46,952 nt of DNA from assembly GCF_017355185.1 (NCBI RefSeq), contig NZ_JADILJ010000028.1:1-46952 (forward strand), written 5' to 3'. Every line of letters begins with the position of its first letter. The stretch's first letter is position 1. Source of the DNA: Rathayibacter sp. SD072 (lineage in GTDB: Bacteria > Actinomycetota > Actinomycetes > Actinomycetales > Microbacteriaceae). The position numbers and the translations under genes were made by a program. Under the pieces are notes generated by a model. That model made no database searches, was not told the origin of the DNA, and worked only from the letters and a program-made list of their open reading frames with translations. Of the stretch, positions 7,352-14,457 are shown piece after piece.

Positions 7352-10270
7352 ATGGGATCCACCGCCGCCTCCTCCTCGCTCCTGCCCGCGCCCGCCGAGG
7401 CCGCCGCCGTCATCGCGGAGGGCGGCGCCGCCGTCTGGCAGACCGTGCTGACACTGCCCACCTGGGCGCCGGAGGAGCCGAGCCGGCTGCCGATGTTCCT
7501 CGACCGCCGCGTCTACCAGGGCTCGAGCGGACGCGTGTACCCGCTGCCGTTCATCGACCGCATCGCCGCGGAGCCCGTCGACCGCGACTGGAGCGCCGTC
7601 GTGCTCGAGAACGAGTTCGTGCAGGTCGTCGTCCTGCCCGAGCTCGGCGGACGGATCCACTCCGGCCACGACAAGACCACCGGCTACGACTTCTTCTACC
7701 GCAACGGCGTGATCAAGCCCGCTCTCGTGGGCCTCGCCGGCCCCTGGATCAGCGGCGGGGTCGAGTTCAACTGGCCGCAGCACCACCGCCCGGGCACCTT
7801 CCTCCCCACGCGGCACGAGATCGAGCGCGCCGAGGACGGCTCCGTCGTCGTCTGGTGCGGCGACCACGGCCCGCTCAGCCGCATGAAGGGGCTGCACGGC
7901 GTGCGCCTGCGCCCGGGGTCCAGCGTCGTCGAGCTCGACGTGCGCCTGCACAACCGCACCCGCGAGCGCCGCACCTTCCTCTGGTGGGCCAACGTCGCCG
8001 CGCGTGTGCACGACGACTACCAGTCGTTCTTCCCGCGCGACGTGCAGCACGTCGCCGACCACGCGCGCCGGGCGATCACCGCGTTCCCCGCGGCCGACCG
8101 CCCCTACTACGGCGTCGACTACCCGGCGAGGGCCGCCGAGGAGCCCGGCGCCGACCGCCTCGACTTCTACCGGAACATCCCCGTGCCCACCTCCTACATG
8201 GTGCTGCGCACCGAGGACTCGTTCTTCGGCGGCTACGACCACCGGGCCGGAGCGGGCTTCGTGCACTGGGCCGACCGCCGCTTCGCACCCGGGAAGAAGC
8301 AGTGGACCTGGGGCGACGCACCCTTCGGCCACGCCTGGGACGCGCAGCTGACCGACGAGGACGGACCCTACGTGGAGCTGATGGCGGGCGTCTTCACCGA
8401 CAACCAGCCCGACTTCTCGTGGCTGATGCCCGGCGAGACGAAGACGTTCTCGCAGTACTGGTTCCCGATCAGCGGCATCGGAGTGGCGCACCAGGCCACC
8501 CGTGGGACCGCCGTGCACCTGGACGTGGAGGGCGGCCGGATCCGGATCGGAGTGGCGGTCACCCGGTCGCACCCCGGTGCGAGGGTCGAGCTGCACGCGG
8601 CGGGCGCCGTGCTCGAGTCCTGGACCGTCGATCTCGCGCCCGGAGCGCCGCTCGTGGCCGACGTCCCCACCTCGCGACCCGGGCCCGAAGGCCTCGCGCT
8701 GATCGTCCGCGCCGGGGGTGAGACCCTGCTCGCCTACGAGGTCCCGGAGTCGGCGGCCCAGGAGGAGCCCGCGACGGCGACCGAGCCCCCGTCACCCCGA
8801 GAGGCCGCGTCTGTCGACGAGCTGCATCTGATCGGCGTCCACCTCGCGCAGTACCGGCACCCGACGCGCTCCCCGCTGCCCTACTGGCAGGAGGCGCTGC
8901 GCCGGGATCCCGGGCACGCGCAGGTCCGTCTCGCCCTCGCCGACCACGCCTACCGCCGCGGCGAGTACGCCGAGGCGCTGGAGCACTGCGACGCGTCGCT
9001 CCGTCGTCTGACCGCGCTGAACGGCAACCCCGCCGACACCGAGGCGATGCACCTGCGCGGACTGGTCCTCGTGCGCCTCGGACGACTCCGCGAGGCCGCC
9101 GCCGCCTTCGGCAAGGCCGCCTGGGACGGGAAGTGGGCGCACGCGGCGCTCGTCGAGAGCGCGTGCCTGCTCGCCTCGGCGGGCGATCACTCCGCCGCCC
9201 TCGACGACCTGCGCACCGCCCTCCGCCTCGACACCGACGACCTGCGCGCCCGCGCACTCGCGACCGTCTGCCTCCGCGCCCTCGATCGCGACGACGAGGC
9301 GACGCGGCTGCTCCGCGAGACGCTGCGCACCGATCCGCTCGACCAGCTCGCCCGCACCCTCGACGGCCGCGACCCCGAGGACCCCTTCGAGCGGATCGAC
9401 GTGGCGCTCGACCTGGCCTCGTTCGGCGAGGCGGCTGAGGCGGAGCGACTGCTCGCGTCGGTCCTGCACGGGGCGCCGGCACCGGAGGGGGCCGGCAGCG
9501 CCGCGGCGATCGCCGGCTACCTGCTCGGCCACCTCCTCGAGCGGCGCGGCCTCGCGGAGGAGGCGGCCCTCGCGCGCCGGGACGCCGCGGCGGCCGATGC
9601 CGTGCGCGCCTTCCCCGCCGGCCTCGATGCGCACGACGCGCTCACCGCGGCGATCGTCGCCGACCCCTCCGACCTCCGCGCGCGCTCGCTGCTCGGCATG
9701 CTCCTCTACGACGCCGGCCGCCGCGGCGAGGCGGCCGAGCAGTGGCGCCGCGCGATCGAGGGCGGCAGCACCGACGCGGTCACCCACCGCAACGCGGGGC
9801 TCTCGGCCTGCAACGACGCGGGCGACGACGACGCGGCGTGGTCCTCGTACCTCCGCGCGCGGGAGCTCGCCCCCGACGACGCCCGGATCCTCTACGAGCT
9901 CGACCAGCTCGCCGCCCGCCTCGGGCACGGGGACCGGCTCGAGCGGCTCGACCGCGAGCTGCCCCTCGTGCTCTCGCGCGACGATCTCACGGTCGGCTAC
10001 GCGGAGCTCCTCACCTCGGCCGGCCGGGCCGCGGAGGCGCTGGACCTGCTCGAATCGCGGCGCTTCCAGCCCTGGGAGGGCGGGGAGGGGCGCGCACTCG
10101 CGGCCTGGGACGCCGCCCGCACCGCCCTGGGCCTTCCCCTGGGCACTCCCCCCGCGAGTCTCGGCGAGGCGCGACCGCAGTTCACCGCGCCCGCCGCCGT
10201 GCGCGAGGACGGCTCGACCGACTACTTCGCGACGAGCCTGCCCGAGCTGCTGCTGTTCCACCGCGAGTGA
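7352..10270 (+). CDS. DUF5107 domain protein with C-terminal TPR repeats
   Basis: 972 aa, no signal peptide. The N-terminal ~400 residues match DUF5107: VVLPELGGRIHSGHDKTTGYDFFYRN, ISGGVEFNWPQHHRPG, a conserved FLWWANVA strand, and QYWFPISGIG near residue 375. This architecture resembles galactose-mutarotase-like beta-sandwiches. From about residue 490 onward there are helical TPR units (YWQEALRRDPGHAQVRLALADHAYRRGEYAEALEHCDASLRR and many similar). A TAGCCT -10 (7339-7344) lies 7 nt before the ATG and no ribosome-binding site is seen, so the message may be leaderless. Gene context (cellulase-like glycosidase plus AraC regulator sharing its operator) suggests a role in sugar metabolism; the biochemical function is unknown to me. 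Confidence 0.88.
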   Translation: MGSTAASSSLLPAPAEAAAVIAEGGAAVWQTVLTLPTWAPEEPSRLPMFLDRRVYQGSSGRVYPLPFIDRIAAEPVDRDWSAVVLENEFVQVVVLPELGGRIHSGHDKTTGYDFFYRNGVIKPALVGLAGPWISGGVEFNWPQHHRPGTFLPTRHEIERAEDGSVVVWCGDHGPLSRMKGLHGVRLRPGSSVVELDVRLHNRTRERRTFLWWANVAARVHDDYQSFFPRDVQHVADHARRAITAFPAADRPYYGVDYPARAAEEPGADRLDFYRNIPVPTSYMVLRTEDSFFGGYDHRAGAGFVHWADRRFAPGKKQWTWGDAPFGHAWDAQLTDEDGPYVELMAGVFTDNQPDFSWLMPGETKTFSQYWFPISGIGVAHQATRGTAVHLDVEGGRIRIGVAVTRSHPGARVELHAAGAVLESWTVDLAPGAPLVADVPTSRPGPEGLALIVRAGGETLLAYEVPESAAQEEPATATEPPSPREAASVDELHLIGVHLAQYRHPTRSPLPYWQEALRRDPGHAQVRLALADHAYRRGEYAEALEHCDASLRRLTALNGNPADTEAMHLRGLVLVRLGRLREAAAAFGKAAWDGKWAHAALVESACLLASAGDHSAALDDLRTALRLDTDDLRARALATVCLRALDRDDEATRLLRETLRTDPLDQLARTLDGRDPEDPFERIDVALDLASFGEAAEAERLLASVLHGAPAPEGAGSAAAIAGYLLGHLLERRGLAEEAALARRDAAAADAVRAFPAGLDAHDALTAAIVADPSDLRARSLLGMLLYDAGRRGEAAEQWRRAIEGGSTDAVTHRNAGLSACNDAGDDDAAWSSYLRARELAPDDARILYELDQLAARLGHGDRLERLDRELPLVLSRDDLTVGYAELLTSAGRAAEALDLLESRRFQPWEGGEGRALAAWDAARTALGLPLGTPPASLGEARPQFTAPAAVREDGSTDYFATSLPELLLFHRE

Positions 10271-10301
10271 GCGCGGGAAGGGCGGACGGCCCTTCCCGCG
10301 C
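10271..10301. terminator. Bidirectional terminator between convergent genes
   Basis: A perfect 13-bp stem, GCGCGGGAAGGGC (10271-10283) with its complement at 10289-10301, and a 5-nt loop begin directly after the DUF5107 stop. The hairpin lies 6 bp from the end of the convergent glycosidase gene, so it can serve both. Confidence 0.85.
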
Positions 10302-10306
10302 CGGCC

Positions 10307-11629
10307 CTACTCCCCCGCGAACAGCGCGTTGCACTCCATCTGCAGGGCGGCGTCGTCCCACATCGGGTGCTGCGGAGCGGCGTTGGAGCAGACGATCGAG
10401 CCCCACGCACCGACGCGCCGCGACTCCGTCATCGCCAGTCGGCAGTACTCGGCGCCGATCGGCCCCTCCTCGAAGCGCCCCTCGAGCGGCGTGTAGCCGA
10501 CCCAGCCCTCGCCGAAGACGAGCGGAACGCCGCGCATCGCCGCGTGGTCGGCCGCGACCGCGACCCACTGGCGCAGCGTCGAGCGCATCTCGAGGTGGTG
10601 CCGGTCGTAGTGCTCCTCGAGCCAGCGGTCGATGGCGGAGGCGTCGCCCCAGTCGTGCGCGTAGATCTCGCCCCGGCCCACGATCGTGGCCGTCAGCTTC
10701 CACTGCGACTCGGGCGGCAGCGTCCACTCGGCGATCGGAGGGGCGCCGGGCAGCAGGAAGGCCCGCTCGGCGCGCTCCTGCTCGAACCCCTCGAGAGGCC
10801 CACGCAGGCCGAACTCGCGGATCATCTCGTTGAGCACCCCGTAGATGTAGGGGTGCAGCGCCAGCACGTCCGAGTTCCACGGGATCCCGCGCATGCCGCC
10901 GACGGGCACGTGCGCGTAGTTCACCGCGCACGGCACTCCCGGTGCGAGCTCGTGGAACCGGTCGATGCCGCGGGTCAGTCGCGGAGCGAGTGCGACGGTC
11001 GCCGCGTCGATGTCGGCGAGGTCGACGTCCAGCCCCTCGGTCAGATGACCGGCCTGCACCTCGTTGTGCAGCTCGACGTAGGCGATGCGGTCGTCGAGCC
11101 CGTGCTCCGCGGCGAACGCGACGAGGGCGGCCTGCGCCTCGGCGAGCCGCACGGCCCGATCCTCCGGATCCACCTCCATCAGGGCGTCGAACCAGTCGCG
11201 CTCGAGGGCGAAGGAGGAGGACTGCTGGTACTCCCACGACGACACGATCACGAACACGCCGTGGCGGAGGGCCGCCTCGAGCAGCGCGAGCAGGTGCGCG
11301 CGCCCGTCGAGCACCGTCTCCTCCTTCACGTCGTACCAGCGCACGCGCTGCGCGTAGTCGCCGCCGAGCGGGCCGAGCCGCAGCGCGCTCGTGTCGAGTC
11401 CCGAGCCGAAGAGGAGGAACGGCATCGCACAGATGCGGATCGTGTTGTACCCGCGCTCGAGGGCGCCGGCGAAGGCCGCGTCGAGGTCCTCGAACGGCTC
11501 GCCCGGCCCCGTCCGGACATACCAGGAGAAGTCCCAGAGCGTGATCGTGAGCTTCTCGGGCAGATGGGCGGGCAGCGGGACCGGCGAGTAGCGGGAGTCG
11601 GGGTGCAGGGCGGAGCTCGGAGCCGTCAT
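10307..11629 (-). CDS. Cellulase-like clan GH-A glycoside hydrolase
   Basis: 440 aa, no signal peptide, so cytoplasmic. The sequence reads as a TIM-barrel glycosidase. Strand 1 is LTITLWDFSWYVRTGPG, and the acid/base candidate is the Glu of YVELHNEVQ (Asn-Glu pair typical of clan GH-A, about residue 190). HPYIYG is a mid-barrel motif, and the nucleophile candidate is the Glu of VFGEGWVGY (about residue 365). The family corresponds to proteins labelled 'cellulase-like' (PF12876 type); substrate is not predictable from sequence. The ATG at 11629 is preceded by TAGGCT with 6 nt between and no Shine-Dalgarno, so a leaderless transcript is likely. It is convergent with the DUF5107 gene and divergent from the AraC regulator. 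Confidence 0.85.
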   Translation of the reverse strand: MTAPSSALHPDSRYSPVPLPAHLPEKLTITLWDFSWYVRTGPGEPFEDLDAAFAGALERGYNTIRICAMPFLLFGSGLDTSALRLGPLGGDYAQRVRWYDVKEETVLDGRAHLLALLEAALRHGVFVIVSSWEYQQSSSFALERDWFDALMEVDPEDRAVRLAEAQAALVAFAAEHGLDDRIAYVELHNEVQAGHLTEGLDVDLADIDAATVALAPRLTRGIDRFHELAPGVPCAVNYAHVPVGGMRGIPWNSDVLALHPYIYGVLNEMIREFGLRGPLEGFEQERAERAFLLPGAPPIAEWTLPPESQWKLTATIVGRGEIYAHDWGDASAIDRWLEEHYDRHHLEMRSTLRQWVAVAADHAAMRGVPLVFGEGWVGYTPLEGRFEEGPIGAEYCRLAMTESRRVGAWGSIVCSNAAPQHPMWDDAALQMECNALFAGE

Positions 11630-11665
11630 GGCGCCAGCCTAGGCAGCGGTCCGCGCCGATCCCAT

Positions 11666-11703
11666 GGCGGATCGGACGGGCCCTGCTGGACGATCCTCCG
11701 GTG
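11666..11703. promoter_or_regulatory. Candidate AraC-type operator in the divergent glycosidase/araC promoter
   Basis: CTGGACGATCCTCCGGTG (11686-11703) is the exact reverse complement of the box upstream of the DUF5107 gene. The companion box GGCGGATCGG lies at 11666-11675. The 18-mer ends 56 bp from the glycosidase start and also sits just upstream of the regulator's own -10 (TACACT, 11708-11713), so it could act on both divergent promoters. Confidence 0.6.
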
Positions 11704-11720
11704 CTCCTACACTCGGTGAC

Positions 11721-12596
11721 GTGACGATGACGGACGGATTCCTCGGGCAGAGACTGCGGGTCCTCCCGGCCCCACTAGTGCAGCGGGCCCTGACCGAGCC
11801 GATCACCGACCGGCTCCTCGTGACGGATGCTGGACACTTCCCGCACGCACTCGCGCACAGCCGCAGCCGGCCGAGCGGGGCGGAGGAGGCGATCGTCATC
11901 CTCTGCACGGCCGGTCGCGGCCGGGTGCGGACGGGCGAGGCGACCTCCGCCGTCGCCTCCGGGCAGGCCGTCGTGATCCCGGCCTCGGTGCCGCACCACT
12001 ACGGAGCCGACCCCGCCGACCCGTGGTCGATCTGGTGGCTGCACGTGCGGGGAGCGGACGCGCCGGCCCTCGTAGAGGCCGTCCTCGGCGGCTCCCCCTC
12101 CCCCGTCGTCCCCGTCGGCGACGCCTTCGCCGCCAAGGCCCTGATCGAGCAGGCCGTCCTCGCACTCGAGCGCGACGAGACCGCCTCGAGCCTGTACCGC
12201 GCGAGCGGAGCCGCGTTCCACCTCCTCGCGCAGCTCGCCGCCGACCGCTCCCGCGGCCCCGTCGAGTCCGGCGACCGCATCCGCCTGGCGCAGGAGCACC
12301 TCCGCGAGCACTTCGCCTCGCCGACGAGCCTCACCGAGCTCGCCGCCCTGGCGGGACTCAGCCCCTCGCACTTCTCGGCGCTGTTCACCCGCGCGACCGG
12401 CCTCGGCGCGGTGGAGTACGTGAAGCGGCTGCGCAGTGCGCGCGCCCGCGAGCTCCTCGTCACGACCGACGACTCCGTCGCCGAGATCGCCCGCGCGGTC
12501 GGCTACTCCGACGCCTTCTACTTCTCACGCCAGTTCCGCGCCGTCACCGGCACGAGCCCGTCGCAGTACCGGGCGGACTACCGCGCCCAGGAGTGA
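11721..12596 (+). CDS. AraC family transcriptional regulator
   Basis: About 291 aa. The N-terminal half is a cupin-like sugar-sensing domain (GQAVVIPASVPHHYGADPADPWSIWWLHVRG). The C-terminal ~100 residues hold the two AraC helix-turn-helix units (SLTELAALAGLSPSHFSALFTRATG and SVAEIARAVGYSDAFYFSRQFRAVTGTSPSQYR). I chose the GTG at 11721 because TACACT (11708-11713) would place transcription start within a base of it; the ATG at 11727 is the alternative, and neither has a Shine-Dalgarno sequence. It probably controls the glycosidase and the DUF5107 gene, which share an identical 18-nt box. Confidence 0.9.
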   Translation: MTMTDGFLGQRLRVLPAPLVQRALTEPITDRLLVTDAGHFPHALAHSRSRPSGAEEAIVILCTAGRGRVRTGEATSAVASGQAVVIPASVPHHYGADPADPWSIWWLHVRGADAPALVEAVLGGSPSPVVPVGDAFAAKALIEQAVLALERDETASSLYRASGAAFHLLAQLAADRSRGPVESGDRIRLAQEHLREHFASPTSLTELAALAGLSPSHFSALFTRATGLGAVEYVKRLRSARARELLVTTDDSVAEIARAVGYSDAFYFSRQFRAVTGTSPSQYRADYRAQE

Positions 12597-12755
12597 CGCG
12601 TCCCCGCCGAGGGGACATCGACCCCCGGCACCTGGACATCGGCTGCCCGCAGTCCTAGCCTGCCCGCATCGGCGTTCCCGCCGTCGCGGTCGGAGAAGCG
12701 GACCGCTCGATCCGTCTTCGGCTCCGCCCGCACCCCGAGTGCAAAGGAGCACCTC

Positions 12756-13706
12756 GTGAACAAGCGCCACCTCATTGCAGCGACCGCAGCCGTCGCCGCC
12801 ACCGCCCCCGGCTCCGAGATCGGCTCGGTCTCGGTCCGCGGCTCCACCGTCTACTACACCGAGGGGATCCAGGAGCAGGGAGTCGCACTGCTGAAGTCGA
12901 TCCCGACCGGGGGCGGTGCGCCGACCGTGCTCGCCGACCTCGGCGCCTACGAGGCGAGCGCGAACCCCGACGCCGGGAGCACCTACGGCTTCGTCGACCT
13001 GCCGTCGGACTGCGCCGCGCAGCTGCCCGGGCCGGCCTCCTACTCGGGGGTCGTGGACGTGCACCCGTACGCCTCGACCGCCACAGCCGCCGGCGTCTAC
13101 GTGGCCGACGCCGCCGGCAACGCGATCGTGAAGGTGGCGCCGAACGGAGCGGTCTCGACCGTCGCCGTCCTGCCGCCGACTGCACCGGTCGTCGTCACCG
13201 CCGAAGCGGCCGCGGCGAACGGGTTCCCCGCCTGCACCGTCGGCTCCCGCTACTCCTTCGAGCCCGTCCCGACCGACGTCGAGGTGGGCCCCGGAGGGCA
13301 GCTGTACGTCACCTCGCTGCCCGGCGGCCCCGAGGACGCGAGCCTGGGCGCCCGCGGCTCCGTGCTGAAGGTCGACCCGACCACGGGAGCGGTCCGCACC
13401 GTCGCCACGGGCCTCATCAGCGCCACCGGCCTCGCCGTCGACCGCGTCACCGGCACGATCGCGCTGACCGAGCTGTTCGGAGGAGCGCAGGGCACGGGCC
13501 GCGTCGCCCTGATCCTGCCGCGCACGTCGACGCCGATCACCGGTCTCGACGTCACCTCACCCGCCGCGATCGAGCTGAAGAACGGCGCTCTCTACGTGGC
13601 GCGCAACGCGTTCGTGATCTCGCCCGAGGGCGCTCCGCAGCCCATCGGAACCCTCACCGTCGCGAAGCTGACGGGCGCGGGAGCCCGCATGACCGCGGCC
13701 GACTGA
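12756..13706 (+). CDS. ScyD/ScyE-family secreted beta-propeller protein, N-terminally shortened
   Basis: 316 aa from a GTG behind AAAGGAG. Segments such as GVYVADAAGNAIVKVAPNGAVSTVAVLPP, RYSFEPVPTDVEVGPGGQLYVTSLPGGPEDASLGARGSVLKVDP and ATGLAVDRVTGTIALTELF are characteristic of the ScyD/ScyE family (NHL-like propeller, secreted in many actinobacteria). The N-terminus is odd: a minimal Lys/Arg plus Ala-rich stretch of about 17 residues runs directly into EIGSVSVRGSTVYYTEG. In family members, as I know them, this motif follows a full signal peptide and another 60-80 residues. An in-frame deletion that fused the signal core to the second blade is the likely explanation. Function unknown; export may be impaired. 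Confidence 0.85.
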   Translation: MNKRHLIAATAAVAATAPGSEIGSVSVRGSTVYYTEGIQEQGVALLKSIPTGGGAPTVLADLGAYEASANPDAGSTYGFVDLPSDCAAQLPGPASYSGVVDVHPYASTATAAGVYVADAAGNAIVKVAPNGAVSTVAVLPPTAPVVVTAEAAAANGFPACTVGSRYSFEPVPTDVEVGPGGQLYVTSLPGGPEDASLGARGSVLKVDPTTGAVRTVATGLISATGLAVDRVTGTIALTELFGGAQGTGRVALILPRTSTPITGLDVTSPAAIELKNGALYVARNAFVISPEGAPQPIGTLTVAKLTGAGARMTAAD

Positions 13707-13710
13707 GCAC

Positions 13711-13752
13711 CGGCGGGTCCGCGGAGGAGTGGAGTCCCCCGCGGGCCCGCCG
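13711..13752 (+). terminator. Terminator after the ScyD/ScyE-family gene
   Basis: A 14-bp stem, CGGCGGGTCCGCGG (13711-13724) with CCGCGGGCCCGCCG (13739-13752), contains one G-T pair. The loop is 14 nt. It starts 5 bp after the stop codon. Confidence 0.7.
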
Positions 13753-13780
13753 CCGATTCGCGGAGGGGCCGCCCGCCGTG

Positions 13781-13786
13781 TATAGT
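13781..13786 (+). promoter_or_regulatory. -10 box of the tRNA-Arg promoter
   Basis: TATAGT is a close match to the -10 consensus in otherwise GC-rich DNA, 42 bp before the mature tRNA start. No convincing -35 box is visible at 17 bp. Confidence 0.55.
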
Positions 13787-13828
13787 CGTACCTCGTTGCG
13801 TGCGCCCCCCGGGGCCACGCGATGGACT

Positions 13829-13901
13829 GCGCCCGTAGCTCAACGGATAGAGCATCTGACTACGGATCAGAAGGTTGGGGGTTCGAATCCCTCCGGGCGC
13901 A
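13829..13901 (+). tRNA. tRNA-Arg (anticodon ACG)
   Basis: The cloverleaf is complete. The acceptor GCGCCCG pairs with CGGGCGC. The D-arm is GCTC/GAGC. The anticodon stem TCTGA/TCAGA encloses the loop CTACGGA (anticodon ACG). The T-arm carries TTCGAAT and the discriminator is A. CCA is not encoded (ACT follows). The 3' half is overlapped antisense by the end of the XRE regulator ORF. The gene marks the left edge of the plasmid-like island and is a plausible attachment site. Confidence 0.97.
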
Positions 13902-14324
13902 CTCGGAATCCAGACCACTCGGTGGTTCGGAGCCACCGAGTACTGGTTGAGACAGTGCCACTCGCGAGAGTGCTGGAAGGCCCGCTTCGGCGGGCCTTTC
14001 GTGGTTCCGGGCGTACGTTTCGCGCCAATCGCAGAACGCCCTGTACTCCTCGGAGGGGACGAAGACGCCGCCGGGCATGCGTTCCGGGTCATCGGTCTCG
14101 CCGGTCAGGAACGCGATGCTCGTGTCGAGCGCCGCCGCGATCGCCTCGACGTCTTTGAGGTACCACCGCGTCTTCCCGTGCATCTTCTGGCTCAGGTACG
14201 TGCGCTGGATGCCTGACGCCCGCGCGAGGGATGCCATCGTCATGCGTCGTCGGAACGCCAAGAGCGTGATGCGCTCCGGGGTCGCGGCGTGGTCACCGCC
14301 CGGGATGCTGAAAACGTTGCTCAT
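13860..14324 (-). CDS. XRE-family (Cro/CI-like) regulator reading into the tRNA gene
   Basis: 154 aa from the ATG at 14324, preceded by AAGGG at 7-nt spacing; an upstream GTG at 14360 is also possible. The N-terminal helix-turn-helix reads RITLLAFRRRMTMASLARASGIQRTYLSQKMHGKTRWYLKDVEAIAAAL (about residues 17-65), followed by LDTSIAFLTGE, a common phage/ICE repressor pattern. The last 13 residues, CARRDSNPQPSDP, are the antisense of the tRNA-Arg 3' half, and the stop lies over the anticodon. The preceding ~35 codons are antisense to two terminator hairpins. So the true functional end may be earlier. It is divergent from the Rep-like gene and probably regulates it or itself. Confidence 0.75.
   Translation of the reverse strand: MSNVFSIPGGDHAATPERITLLAFRRRMTMASLARASGIQRTYLSQKMHGKTRWYLKDVEAIAAALDTSIAFLTGETDDPERMPGGVFVPSEEYRAFCDWRETYARNHERPAEAGLPALSRVALSQPVLGGSEPPSGLDSECARRDSNPQPSDP
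13917..13998 (+). terminator. Two tandem hairpins ending the tRNA transcript
   Basis: The first hairpin is ACTCGGTGG (13917-13925) with CCACCGAGT (13933-13941), a perfect 9-bp stem. The second is AAGGCCCGC (13977-13985), loop TTCG, GCGGGCCTT (13990-13998), a textbook UUCG-capped terminator followed by TTTCGTGG. Both lie inside the antisense XRE reading frame. Confidence 0.8.
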
Positions 14325-14457
14325 GCGCCAACCCTTGCTGAGAAAGTGAGGATTGTCCACCTTGGCGCTACCGTCTGGCTCATGCGTAACGAATGCTTAC
14401 ACCTAGGTCACAAGCAGAACGGTCAGCAGCCATCCGTCGATCGATCCCGAGCTCATC

